From: Paenibacillus xylanexedens
GTDB taxonomy: Bacteria > Bacillota > Bacilli > Paenibacillales > Paenibacillaceae
NCBI RefSeq assembly: GCF_001908275.1
Contig: NZ_CP018620.1
Span: forward strand, 6,138,001 to 6,202,000
Direction of reading: 5' to 3'
Length of the DNA stretch: 64,000 nucleotides
The notes beneath the pieces were generated by a model, which did no database searches, was not told the origin of the DNA, and was given only the letters and a program-made list of their open reading frames with translations. The translations under genes and the position numbers were made by a program. Below, piece by piece: positions 44,769 through 52,951 of this stretch; position 1 is the first letter of the stretch; the number at the start of each line of letters is the position of its first letter.

Positions 44769-45809
44769 ATGAAAAAACAGACACTGATCCGGGATGATCA
44801 GGAATCTTTCTTTTACAATCTGCGCTTTATGCTTATCGTCTGTGTCCTTGCTGGTAATGCACTGGAACCACTCATCACACGCTTTGCAGGAGCAGAAGCT
44901 CTGTTCCTGTGGATATATACGTTTCACATGCCACTCTTTGTATGGGTAACCGGGTATTTTGCGACACACTCACTTCAAGGTGCCTCTGGGCGAAATGTCC
45001 TGAAGCAGATTGCCTTACAATATGTACTGTTTCAGTCCTTATACGCATTAATGGACTTTACCGTCTTCCACACACCCCATATGCGGCTATCCTTCTTTGC
45101 ACCTTACTTGCTGTTATGGTTTCTCGCGAGTCATTTCTGCTGGCGACTGTTGCTTCGTCTGACGATTTCATGGAAACCGATATATCGGCTGATTGGATCG
45201 ATTGCGCTCGGTGTAATTGCCGGGTATTTGCCCATCGACGGATTCTGGCTAAGCTTCAGCCGTACGTTTGTATTTCTGCCGTTTTTTGTCATCGGTTATG
45301 ACTATGGAGCATCCATTCGTTCTCGTTTATTATCCGGTTGGGGGCGAAAAACCGCAGCCATCCTCTCCGCTGCACTGTTGGTATGGATCGGGTATGGGGG
45401 TATGAATATTTCATCGGGATGGTTACTTGGCAGCATGACGTACGCCGAACTGGGTCACCACGAATGGTATGCCGGCATCTTCCGACTTGGTGTCTACCTA
45501 TTGGAAATCGCATCGGCAACACTTTTCTTGGCCTGGGTACCTTCCCTGACTTCCAGACTGACGGACCTTGGACGACGCACACTCTATGTATTCCTGCTGC
45601 ATGGTTTTCTCGTTCGGCTCGCGATCTGGTCTGGAGTCTACAGTTATATGGGAAGTTCGGCGTATATCCCAGTCATACTTGTCATCGCCGTACTCTTTGC
45701 AGTCACACTGGCTCTGCCGGCTGTACGTCACACGTTCAAACCCTTAATTGAACCGGATATATCCCGCTTTTCTTTCAATCGGCATGAGGTGTTCAAACGG
45801 TCGCCCTAA
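44769..45809 (+). CDS. Acyltransferase family 3-like membrane protein
   Basis: A 346-residue integral membrane protein with about ten predicted helices, resembling the acyltransferase 3/fucose 4-O-acetylase group. Conserved-looking parts are FYNLRFMLIVCVLAGNALEPL at the N-terminus, IYTFHMPLFVWVTGYF (a His/Pro motif common in this family) and RTLYVFLLHGFLVRL. Such proteins move acyl groups from inside the cell onto surface sugars or lipids. The acceptor is unknown. AAGGGGG precedes the start. It is monocistronic and lies between kdgK (divergent) and the KGG protein; no terminator is evident. Confidence 0.85.
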   Translation: MKKQTLIRDDQESFFYNLRFMLIVCVLAGNALEPLITRFAGAEALFLWIYTFHMPLFVWVTGYFATHSLQGASGRNVLKQIALQYVLFQSLYALMDFTVFHTPHMRLSFFAPYLLLWFLASHFCWRLLLRLTISWKPIYRLIGSIALGVIAGYLPIDGFWLSFSRTFVFLPFFVIGYDYGASIRSRLLSGWGRKTAAILSAALLVWIGYGGMNISSGWLLGSMTYAELGHHEWYAGIFRLGVYLLEIASATLFLAWVPSLTSRLTDLGRRTLYVFLLHGFLVRLAIWSGVYSYMGSSAYIPVILVIAVLFAVTLALPAVRHTFKPLIEPDISRFSFNRHEVFKRSP

Positions 45810-45932
45810 CGCTCTGACGGATCTCTTCACCATCGATTCCATCCTGGTGTGTTGTTTCAGGCTGGAAATGATGTGGTAAATTAGGGATACGCGCTACAAA
45901 AAACAACTTATCGTTGTAAGGAGTGATTTGTA

Positions 45933-46184
45933 ATGGCACGTCAACCGACGTCAGAACGCAAGATGAGCCGTGAGGAAGCCGGTAGATTAGGTGGTAAAGC
46001 CACTTCCAAAAACCATGATCGAAGCTTCTACCAGATGATTGGAAAAAAAGGTGGAGAAGCGACTTCAGATGCCCATGATACTGACTTTTACAAGCAGATT
46101 GGTCGCAAGGGCGGCGAAGCAACCTCCGAAACCCATAATAAGGAATTCTATCGTGAGATTGGACGCAAAGGCGGAAGCAACTGA
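45933..46184 (+). CDS. KGG-repeat general stress protein (GsiB/YciG-like)
   Basis: This 83-residue hydrophilic protein is built from three or four 20-residue repeats of the type FYKQIGRKGGEATSETHNKE, with the KGG motif known from GsiB of B. subtilis and YciG of enterics. Members are LEA-like stress proteins without catalytic activity. AAGGAGTGA precedes the ATG, and a small hairpin (ACAAC/GTTGT, 45902-45916) lies just upstream of this site. I looked for a sigma-B promoter and found none with correct spacing. A terminator follows at 46234-46275. Confidence 0.88.
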   Translation: MARQPTSERKMSREEAGRLGGKATSKNHDRSFYQMIGKKGGEATSDAHDTDFYKQIGRKGGEATSETHNKEFYREIGRKGGSN

Positions 46185-46233
46185 TGAATTCCGCTCGCCA
46201 CATCGAAACATGATCATAGCTTTCCCGCAAATC

Positions 46234-46275
46234 AAGAAGTCTAATTCCATGAAAATGGTTTGAGGCTTCTTTCTA
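46234..46275 (+). terminator. Terminator of the KGG protein gene
   Basis: AAGAAGTCT..CCAT and ATGG..AGGCTTCTT form a hairpin with small internal loops, followed by TCTATT. It separates the stress gene from the ilvD leader. Confidence 0.55.
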
Positions 46276-46319
46276 TTGATTGTAGAAATATGACGACGGT
46301 TGTGATAGACTCAATAGAA

Positions 46320-46402
46320 AAACCGGGTGTTCACGGGTTTAAAGCAGCAAAGAATTTCACAAACTACGGGGAGCTCGACACCGGCAAGCCGGACCTTTTT
46401 TT
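46320..46402 (+). promoter_or_regulatory. Candidate structured attenuator in the ilvD leader
   Basis: CCGGGTGT (46323-46330) can pair with ACACCGG (46378-46384), closing a roughly 47-nt domain. The second arm overlaps a short hairpin CCGGC-AA-GCCGG (46381-46392) which is followed after three bases by seven T. The two folds exclude each other, as in riboswitches or attenuators. I recognise no T-box element and no known riboswitch consensus. The hairpin stem is only 5 bp, so termination strength is uncertain. Confidence 0.4.
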
Positions 46403-46492
46403 AGAGTACGGATGAAATTAAACGACAGATGCACTGCCATTTACTTTTCCATTCATGTTGCTCAATATTATATATTTGGGGGGAAACACACC

Positions 46493-48178
46493 ATGTCAGC
46501 CAAGAAGATGCGTTCCGATATGATCAAAAAAGGTTTTGACCGTGCACCGCACCGGAGTTTGCTCCGCGCAGCGGGCGTTAAAGAAGAGGATTTCGGCAAG
46601 CCATTTATTGCCGTATGTAACTCTTACATCGATATCGTGCCCGGCCACGTCCACCTTCAGGAATTCGGTAAAATTGTAAAGGATGCTATTCGTGAAGCCG
46701 GTGGCGTTCCATTCGAATTCAACACCATCGGAGTAGATGATGGTATTGCCATGGGACACATTGGTATGCGTTACTCGCTGCCAAGCCGTGACATTATCGC
46801 GGATTCCGTGGAAACCGTTGTATCTGCACACTGGTTCGACGGCATGGTATGTATCCCGAACTGCGATAAAATTACACCCGGCATGATGATGGGTGCACTC
46901 CGTTGTAATATCCCTACCGTGTTTGTCAGCGGTGGACCGATGAAAGCCGGTCGTGACAGCAATGGTAAAGCTCTGTCCTTGACCTCTGTATTTGAAGGCG
47001 TAGGCGCTTATCAAGCGGGTAAAATTGATGACAAGAGCTTGCTTGAACTTGAACAGTTCGGTTGTCCAACATGTGGATCATGCTCCGGTATGTTCACAGC
47101 GAACTCCATGAACTGTCTGGCTGAAGCGATGGGACTGGCTATGCCAGGTAACGGAACCATCCTGGCTGTTGCTCCTGAGCGTCGTGAGTTTGTTAAACAA
47201 TCCGCTAAACAACTGATGGAACTTATTAAAATGGATCTGAAACCACGTGATATCGTTACTGTAGAAGCGATCGATAACGCGTTTGCACTGGATATGGCTA
47301 TGGGTGGATCTACGAATACAGTACTGCACACGCTGGCACTGGCTCATGAAGCAGGTATCGAGTATCCAATCGAACGGATCAATGAAGTAGCTAACCGCGT
47401 TCCGCATCTGGCGAAACTTGCACCTGCTTCCGATCTTCACATCGAAGACGTTCACAATGCAGGCGGCGTAAGCGCAGTGCTGAACGAATTGCTCAAGAAA
47501 CCAGGCGCGATTCATGGTGACTGTATTACAGTAACAGGTAAAACAATCCGTGAGAACGTTGAAGGAAAAGAAATCCAGGATACCAATGTCATCCACCATC
47601 TGGATAACCCGCATTCCGAAAAAGGCGGCCTGGCTGTATTGTTTGGTAACCTTGCACCACAAGGAGCTATCATCAAAGTTGGTGCTGTTGATGCTTCGGT
47701 TGGTGGATACCACAAAGGTCCTGCCATCTGCTTTGACTCCCAAGAGCAAGCGCTCGAAGGTATTGCTAACGGCAAAGTAAAAGAAGGACATGTTGTTGTT
47801 ATCCGTTATGAAGGACCAAAAGGTGGACCAGGTATGCCTGAGATGCTGGCTCCTACTTCCCAGATCGTAGGTATGGGTCTTGGTGCCAAAGTTGGTCTGA
47901 TCACCGATGGACGCTTCTCTGGTGCATCCCGCGGAATCAGTATCGGACATATCTCTCCGGAAGCAGCTGAGGGTGGTCCAATCGCCTTTGTTGAAGAAGG
48001 AGACATCATCGAGCTGGATCTGAACAACCGTATCATCGAATTGCACATCAGTGACGAAGAGTTTGAACGTCGTCGCGCAGGTTGGAAAGGCTTTGAACCG
48101 AAAGTAAAAACCGGTTACTTGGCTCGTTATTCCAAACTGGTTACCAATGCAAGCAACGGTGGCGTACTGAGTATCTAA
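46493..48178 (+). CDS. ilvD: Dihydroxy-acid dehydratase
   Basis: IlvD dehydrates dihydroxy acids to the keto-acid precursors of valine, isoleucine and leucine. The 561-residue protein (B. subtilis: 558) has the iron-sulfur cysteines in [12 protein letters not shown] and [21 protein letters not shown], and the active-site [17 protein letters not shown] 46493 follows GGGGGGAAA; an in-frame ATG at 46412 adds 27 residues that match no family sequence and have no ribosome site. It stands alone, apart from other ilv genes, and has the structured leader described above. Confidence 0.97.
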   Translation: MSAKKMRSDMIKKGFDRAPHRSLLRAAGVKEEDFGKPFIAVCNSYIDIVPGHVHLQEFGKIVKDAIREAGGVPFEFNTIGVDDGIAMGHIGMRYSLPSRDIIADSVETVVSAHWFDGMVCIPNCDKITPGMMMGALRCNIPTVFVSGGPMKAGRDSNGKALSLTSVFEGVGAYQAGKIDDKSLLELEQFGCPTCGSCSGMFTANSMNCLAEAMGLAMPGNGTILAVAPERREFVKQSAKQLMELIKMDLKPRDIVTVEAIDNAFALDMAMGGSTNTVLHTLALAHEAGIEYPIERINEVANRVPHLAKLAPASDLHIEDVHNAGGVSAVLNELLKKPGAIHGDCITVTGKTIRENVEGKEIQDTNVIHHLDNPHSEKGGLAVLFGNLAPQGAIIKVGAVDASVGGYHKGPAICFDSQEQALEGIANGKVKEGHVVVIRYEGPKGGPGMPEMLAPTSQIVGMGLGAKVGLITDGRFSGASRGISIGHISPEAAEGGPIAFVEEGDIIELDLNNRIIELHISDEEFERRRAGWKGFEPKVKTGYLARYSKLVTNASNGGVLSI

Positions 48179-48192
48179 TTCACTAATAAATA

Positions 48193-48240
48193 AAGGGTTG
48201 CTCTTCTGCCAAATCTGGCGAAGGGCAACCCTTTTCTTTT
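48193..48240. terminator. Terminator of ilvD
   Basis: AAGGGTTGCTCTTC and GAAGGGCAACCCTT form a strong hairpin with an inner GCCAAATCTGGC stem, followed by TTTTCTTTT. T-rich sequence on the minus strand suggests that it also serves the convergent deacetylase gene. Confidence 0.88.
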
Positions 48241-48263
48241 GCTGGTTGGTGTGATCAGTCCGT

Positions 48264-49667
48264 TTAGTTCCGCTCTGGCAGTATATCTTGTTCAATTAAC
48301 AACGATTCATCTCTGGATTCTTCTACCGTTGCTGCTACCTGCATCGTATGTTGACCGTAACGTTCCAATAATAGATCCAGCGGCATGGCAATCATCTTGG
48401 GTACCAGTTGTTCAGTACGCTGTTTCAAACGTTTGGTTCCTGCCGGGTGGATTACACTTAACAGCAACTTCAAGTATACTTTGGATGCAGCACTGAACGG
48501 TCCAGGAGGCAATTCTTGTATGGTAAATCCGAATTTTTCTGGGCCTCTGTTAATCATACTCACACCGTATATGGCCTTGGCAGAGCGTAACTCAGGTTCG
48601 AGTGCCACCATGCGTGCCAAATCCGGCAATTGCTGTTCCATCGTCCTAATCATGCGAATAGCCAAATGCATACTGGAACGTGACGTCACTCCAAGTTCAA
48701 ACAACTTCTGATTGTCAAAATGTAGTTCTATCACCGGATCTCCATTTTGAATGACATGGCCATCATTCATCTCCACCCGTGCTCCGTGATACACACGTGA
48801 TCTGAAGTGCAGCATGGGGTCCTCTGGCGAAGCCGTCCGTAGATGGTATACCCAGTGGAACAACTTCTCCCAGCCCAGCCATAAGGCAACAACGATTCGT
48901 TTCCATAGCTTCAATGGAGTCTGTAATTGTGTTTTGTTCTGAGATTCGCTCACTATGATACCTCCCATCAACGTATCAACGCGTACGCTTTGCAGGCCTA
49001 GCCGTTCAGCTTCCTGTAATACGACTTCCAGCGCCTGAAGCATCTGCTCCGGCGCGTGTGCATCAGCACCAAGGGTCGTTCCTCGATCATGCAGCAGCAT
49101 GACCTCTCCGCCTCTCAGTTCCTTCAGCATCCGTTCAGTCAATCTCTGGGCACCTACTCGGCTTCTCCAGTCTTCAAACATGGAGGACCACAGTACAATC
49201 TTTCTTTCTTTCTTGCTGAAAAAATCAAACAAATTCATAATTCCCCACGGTGGACGATAATAACAAGTCTTCACGCCGGTTACTTCATGAATAATCTGAC
49301 CTGTTCGCTGAATCTGATCGCGAACGGTACGTGGCCGCATGAGCCAGTTCGTCTTGTGAATATAATTATGAATGCCAATAAGATGACCTTCCTCATGTAT
49401 GCGCTGTATGAGTTCAGGATGACTCGCTGCATGTTCTCCAACGACAAAAAATGTGGCTTTTGCTTGATGCTGACGAAGCAGATCGAGCAGTCTTGGCGTA
49501 TAATGTGGATCTGGCCCATCGTCAAACGTTAATGCAAATTGTGTATCACTTCTTCCCCGTCGAAATACACGAAAACCAAAAAGCCTGCTGATCAAACTTG
49601 GAATAAAGGCGTAAAAAGATGAAAGATACAATAACCACAGTAGAATACTCTGAAGTATCGTTGTCAT
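48264..49667 (-). CDS. Polysaccharide deacetylase with YkoP-like C-terminal domain
   Basis: A 467-residue protein with an N-terminal membrane helix (about 5-27), a NodB domain (about 40-235) and a C-terminal region of some 210 residues. NodB motifs are FALTFDDGPDP (catalytic base and metal Asp), GIHNYIHKTNW (metal histidines), YYRPPWGIMN, and VMLLHDRG. Such enzymes remove acetyl groups from peptidoglycan or other surface glycans outside the membrane. The C-terminal part (HFRSRVYHGARVEMNDGHVI, PVIELHFDNQKL) resembles YkoP of B. subtilis, an uncharacterised protein encoded separately there. The gene ends convergent to ilvD. Confidence 0.87.
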   Translation of the reverse strand: MTTILQSILLWLLYLSSFYAFIPSLISRLFGFRVFRRGRSDTQFALTFDDGPDPHYTPRLLDLLRQHQAKATFFVVGEHAASHPELIQRIHEEGHLIGIHNYIHKTNWLMRPRTVRDQIQRTGQIIHEVTGVKTCYYRPPWGIMNLFDFFSKKERKIVLWSSMFEDWRSRVGAQRLTERMLKELRGGEVMLLHDRGTTLGADAHAPEQMLQALEVVLQEAERLGLQSVRVDTLMGGIIVSESQNKTQLQTPLKLWKRIVVALWLGWEKLFHWVYHLRTASPEDPMLHFRSRVYHGARVEMNDGHVIQNGDPVIELHFDNQKLFELGVTSRSSMHLAIRMIRTMEQQLPDLARMVALEPELRSAKAIYGVSMINRGPEKFGFTIQELPPGPFSAASKVYLKLLLSVIHPAGTKRLKQRTEQLVPKMIAMPLDLLLERYGQHTMQVAATVEESRDESLLIEQDILPERN

Positions 49668-49842
49668 GTTGCAAGCTCCCCACTTCTCCTGCTGAATTAC
49701 GGTGCACTATGGGCACTATCTAAAATAAACCGCCTTTAATTTTATCATAGTTCGGACTTTTCTTGAATCCTGTTTTCCCAAAAAGATAGCTATCGTGTAC
49801 AATAAATACAATCTAATTATTGCCATCAAAGGAGCCATGTCC

Positions 49843-51039
49843 ATGCTACCGCTTTACAAAAAATACGGGCGAACTGTCTTTGACATCGCGTTGCTCGTAT
49901 TAACCGTGTATGTGATCATGTACGGTTTCAGTCAATTATACCATGTGGTTGCACCGGTCTTTCTATCATTCATTGTGTATTGGATGATTGAACCGCTGGC
50001 CAAATTTTTACATCGCAAAGGATTGCCCAAGACACTTGGAGCCGCCATCTCCGTCTTGTTGTTTCTTGCATTAATTGTCGCTGCCTTTTTTGGGGTAGGC
50101 TTGATTATCATTTCACAAATTTCCAATCTTCAAGATAATTTTCCCGTATACATTGAAATGATACAGCGTGAATTCACCAATCTGGTGTTATTCATTCAGG
50201 ACAAGTCAGACGCTCTCCCTGATGGAGTTATGGAAAAAGCGAATGATTATTTTGCAACACTGACCGGGTTCCTGTCCAAATGGGTAACTAGCGGCGCACA
50301 GTTCGTCGTAGGTTTCCTCAGTTCATTCTCTTCGTTTATTACGAACTTCGGAATTGCGATTATTCTGGCATTTTTCCTCAGTATCGAGATTGAATCCTGG
50401 CGCAAGTTCGCCCGTGCGAAAACGCCCAAAACATTAAAGTTAGCTATTGAATTCATGCGTAATCACGTGTTCAAAACAATCCGCTCGTATCTGAAGGCAC
50501 AGATGATCATGATGCTCATTACGTTTGTATTGATTTATGCAGGTTTGTTGATTTTGGGAACCTCTAACGCCTTTACCATCGCAGCAGTCTGTGCGGTTTT
50601 TGATCTGGTACCATTGCTTGGCGTCCCTGTTGTGTTTATTCCATGGATCGTCTACTTATTCATTATTGGCAATAGTAGCCTGGCGATTGGCCTGATTGTG
50701 ATTCTGGCAGTAACGATGCTGACACGGCAGTTGCTGGAACCAAAAATATCGGGTAACTCGATTGGTGTATCCTCGGCGTACTTGATGCTTTCGTTTATGC
50801 TGATCTCCCTTTCGATCTTTGGCCTAGCTGGTGTAGTGTTATCTCCAGTGCTTCTGATCCTTCTGAAAGAACTGTTACAACAAGGATACCTGCAAAAGTG
50901 GATTCACCTGCCAAAAGATGAATTTGAGTCCTCTCCATTAGTCATGGACCCACCCGTTAATAAGGCCTCAGCGAATTTTGCCGAGTCTACTGTACAACGT
51001 CCCGTTCCTGCGAAGGATCATGAGGACTCCGCCAAATAG
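49843..51039 (+). CDS. AI-2E/PerM-family membrane protein
   Basis: A 398-residue polytopic protein of the AI-2E transporter superfamily with about eight membrane helices: a pair near the N-terminus, a central soluble segment, and the conserved C-terminal core (AAVCAVFDLVPLLGVPVVFIPW and LTRQLLEPKISGNSIGVS). Members are linked to signal export or to sodium/proton exchange; the real substrate is open. ATG 49843 has AAAGGAG at 8 bp; ATG 49837 is too close to it. A charged tail follows the last helix. Its 3' end overlaps that of the convergent PBP gene by 22 bp. Confidence 0.88.
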   Translation: MLPLYKKYGRTVFDIALLVLTVYVIMYGFSQLYHVVAPVFLSFIVYWMIEPLAKFLHRKGLPKTLGAAISVLLFLALIVAAFFGVGLIIISQISNLQDNFPVYIEMIQREFTNLVLFIQDKSDALPDGVMEKANDYFATLTGFLSKWVTSGAQFVVGFLSSFSSFITNFGIAIILAFFLSIEIESWRKFARAKTPKTLKLAIEFMRNHVFKTIRSYLKAQMIMMLITFVLIYAGLLILGTSNAFTIAAVCAVFDLVPLLGVPVVFIPWIVYLFIIGNSSLAIGLIVILAVTMLTRQLLEPKISGNSIGVSSAYLMLSFMLISLSIFGLAGVVLSPVLLILLKELLQQGYLQKWIHLPKDEFESSPLVMDPPVNKASANFAESTVQRPVPAKDHEDSAK

Positions 51040-52829
51040 TCCATCACCTTCCTGAAGAGAGCTGTCGCCTGATGATGGCTGTTTGGAGAGACGTTTTGGA
51101 CAAGAACAGCTACGGCGTACTTGGGTTGTTCTATCGGTCCATAACCAATGAACCATTGATTGTTACGCTTCTCCCCATGTTTCTGTACCTGAGCTGTACC
51201 TGACTTCCCTGCAACATGCCACCGCGCACGCTGCAGGGATTTTCCTGTTCCCTCACGAACTACCTTATTCATCCAGGATAACAGTTTATGCGCTGTTGCG
51301 GGAGCAATCTGTCCTGATGCTGAAGGTGAATCATGCAAGGGCATCTCCAGCATGGTGTCACCATCTGCATATTGGATGCGCTTAACGAGACGTGGGGCAC
51401 TAACCTTTCCATCATGTAACAGTGTAACGATCAGATTGGCAGCTTGCAGCGGTGTGACCAAGACATCGCGCTGGCCAATTGCTGTCTGTATTTTTGCACC
51501 TTCATCAGCAGAAGAAACAGCCTCTGTTCTCACACGCCCGTGATCCTCATGATCAAAGTGTCGTAACACAGTCATTCCTGCCATCTGCTTCCCCTCCCAG
51601 CCAATCGGACGCGCGAGTCCCAGACGATCAGCCGTGTTCTCCAGTTGCTCCATACTAAGCCTGCGTGCCGTTTCCGCGAATACGATGTTGCAAGACTCAG
51701 CGAATCCTTGCTCCAGATTCAGGTCTCCATGCCCATGCTCCTTCCAGCAAGACAACCCATATCTTCCGTACTCACCACCACAATGGAATTCTTCTCCGTT
51801 AGAAACCGCATGATACTCCAAAGCAGCTGCCGCAGTGACAATTTTGAAAATGGAACCCGGTACAGCTCCCTGTACTGCACGATTCCCCCAGGACGATTCT
51901 TTAGGGTCCACATGTTGTGGCTGATAGAAAGGGCGGGAGATCATGGCGCGAACATCTGCGTTAGCGGCATCTAACACAACAATGGCCCCTTCTTGTAATC
52001 CAGATTCTTGCGTCAACTTCTCCAACCCACGCTGTAACTCAGCATCCACTGTGGTTTCTACTCGTAAAGGATAATGGCTATTGGTCGGTGCAATGACGTG
52101 TGGCTGGATATCAGGGATAATCTCTCCACCACCCGAGACCATGCGTGATACAAGCGTTGGGCCAATTCCCCTTAACAGCGGTTCAAGTGTCCTCTCCAGT
52201 CCAGCTGCTCCTGATTTTATGGCAAATGGCTGTTTTACTTCATCCTGATGCCCAGTTAGAACTTTGGAGGACTCAGGCTGTTCAGCCAGATAACCCATCC
52301 ACTGCATTCCCGTATGCCCCTGAAGATATCTTGTCATCATCGGATAGATGCCAGCTCCTTGCAGGTGCAAACTACGTAGGCGTTCCACCTGAGCAGCGGT
52401 CAAATGAACAGGCTGATGTGTACCTGCTGTCCAGAAATGAGGTATACTTTCCTGATTCCATTCCTTCTTCAATTGATCCGGATCGGTATGTAATATAGCT
52501 GCCAACTGTATCATCTCGGAGCCTTCTAATGCCCCATGCTTGCGTAATGTCTCTAATGGACTTGCCTGTGGAAAAATAACCAGTCCCCATTGCAGCTTAC
52601 CGGTCAATGCCTCACCCTTGTAATCCGTAAATTGTCCCCGCCCCGGGTCAAGCATCACCCCGCGTTCACGCTGCAATACAGACATTTCACGTACCGTTCG
52701 CTGAAATCCAGGCATCGTCTGATTCACCTGAACGATCTGAACCCATCCCAATCGTAATATAAGCAATCCAAAGACAAGAGTTAGAAGAATACAAGTTATA
52801 TAGATTCGCCGTTTCGCAAGGAGATGCAT
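51018..52829 (-). CDS. Class B penicillin-binding protein (transpeptidase)
   Basis: A 603-residue cell-wall transpeptidase with one N-terminal membrane helix (about 10-30), a dimerisation region (about 50-240) and the transpeptidase domain. Active-site motifs are SIFK (Ser326, Lys329), SCN (Ser379-Asn381) and KSGTAQ (about 545). It crosslinks peptidoglycan outside the membrane. In B. subtilis pbpI lies next to the yrr genes, and this gene is near the same block, so a PbpI-like role is possible; the sequence alone does not separate it from other SpoVD/FtsI-like PBPs. It lies downstream of the chemoreceptor gene, separated by a terminator. Confidence 0.9.
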   Translation of the reverse strand: MHLLAKRRIYITCILLTLVFGLLILRLGWVQIVQVNQTMPGFQRTVREMSVLQRERGVMLDPGRGQFTDYKGEALTGKLQWGLVIFPQASPLETLRKHGALEGSEMIQLAAILHTDPDQLKKEWNQESIPHFWTAGTHQPVHLTAAQVERLRSLHLQGAGIYPMMTRYLQGHTGMQWMGYLAEQPESSKVLTGHQDEVKQPFAIKSGAAGLERTLEPLLRGIGPTLVSRMVSGGGEIIPDIQPHVIAPTNSHYPLRVETTVDAELQRGLEKLTQESGLQEGAIVVLDAANADVRAMISRPFYQPQHVDPKESSWGNRAVQGAVPGSIFKIVTAAAALEYHAVSNGEEFHCGGEYGRYGLSCWKEHGHGDLNLEQGFAESCNIVFAETARRLSMEQLENTADRLGLARPIGWEGKQMAGMTVLRHFDHEDHGRVRTEAVSSADEGAKIQTAIGQRDVLVTPLQAANLIVTLLHDGKVSAPRLVKRIQYADGDTMLEMPLHDSPSASGQIAPATAHKLLSWMNKVVREGTGKSLQRARWHVAGKSGTAQVQKHGEKRNNQWFIGYGPIEQPKYAVAVLVQNVSPNSHHQATALFRKVMDYLAESS

Positions 52830-52894
52830 CCCAATCTCACCTTTTGTCGTTTTGACATATTATTGCTGATATGGCTTGGAATTATCCGGTAAAC

Positions 52895-52925
52895 AAAAAG
52901 AAAACCTGTCCCATGTGCGGGACAG
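52895..52925 (-). terminator. Terminator of the chemoreceptor gene
   Basis: On the minus strand CTGTCCC (from 52925) and GGGACAG form a 7-bp stem followed by GTTTTCTTTTTG. It lies 27 bp after the stop codon and before the PBP gene. Confidence 0.75.
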
Positions 52926-52951
52926 ATTCTCCTCATTTCAACCCTGGCTTG

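Noticed and set aside
45810..45932. Sigma-B promoter for the KGG stress protein
   Set aside because: A GGGATA box is present near 45884, but no GTTTAA-like box lies at the needed 12-15 bp distance.
46320..46402. T-box, c-di-GMP or ZTP riboswitch before ilvD
   Set aside because: There is no GGGTGGNACCGCG element, and the GGGTTTAAA and GGGGAGC similarities to other classes are too short; left as an unassigned leader.
51018..51039. Overlap of the AI-2E-family and PBP genes as a sign of a frameshift
   Set aside because: Both proteins have normal C-termini; a 22-bp convergent overlap is common in compact genomes.
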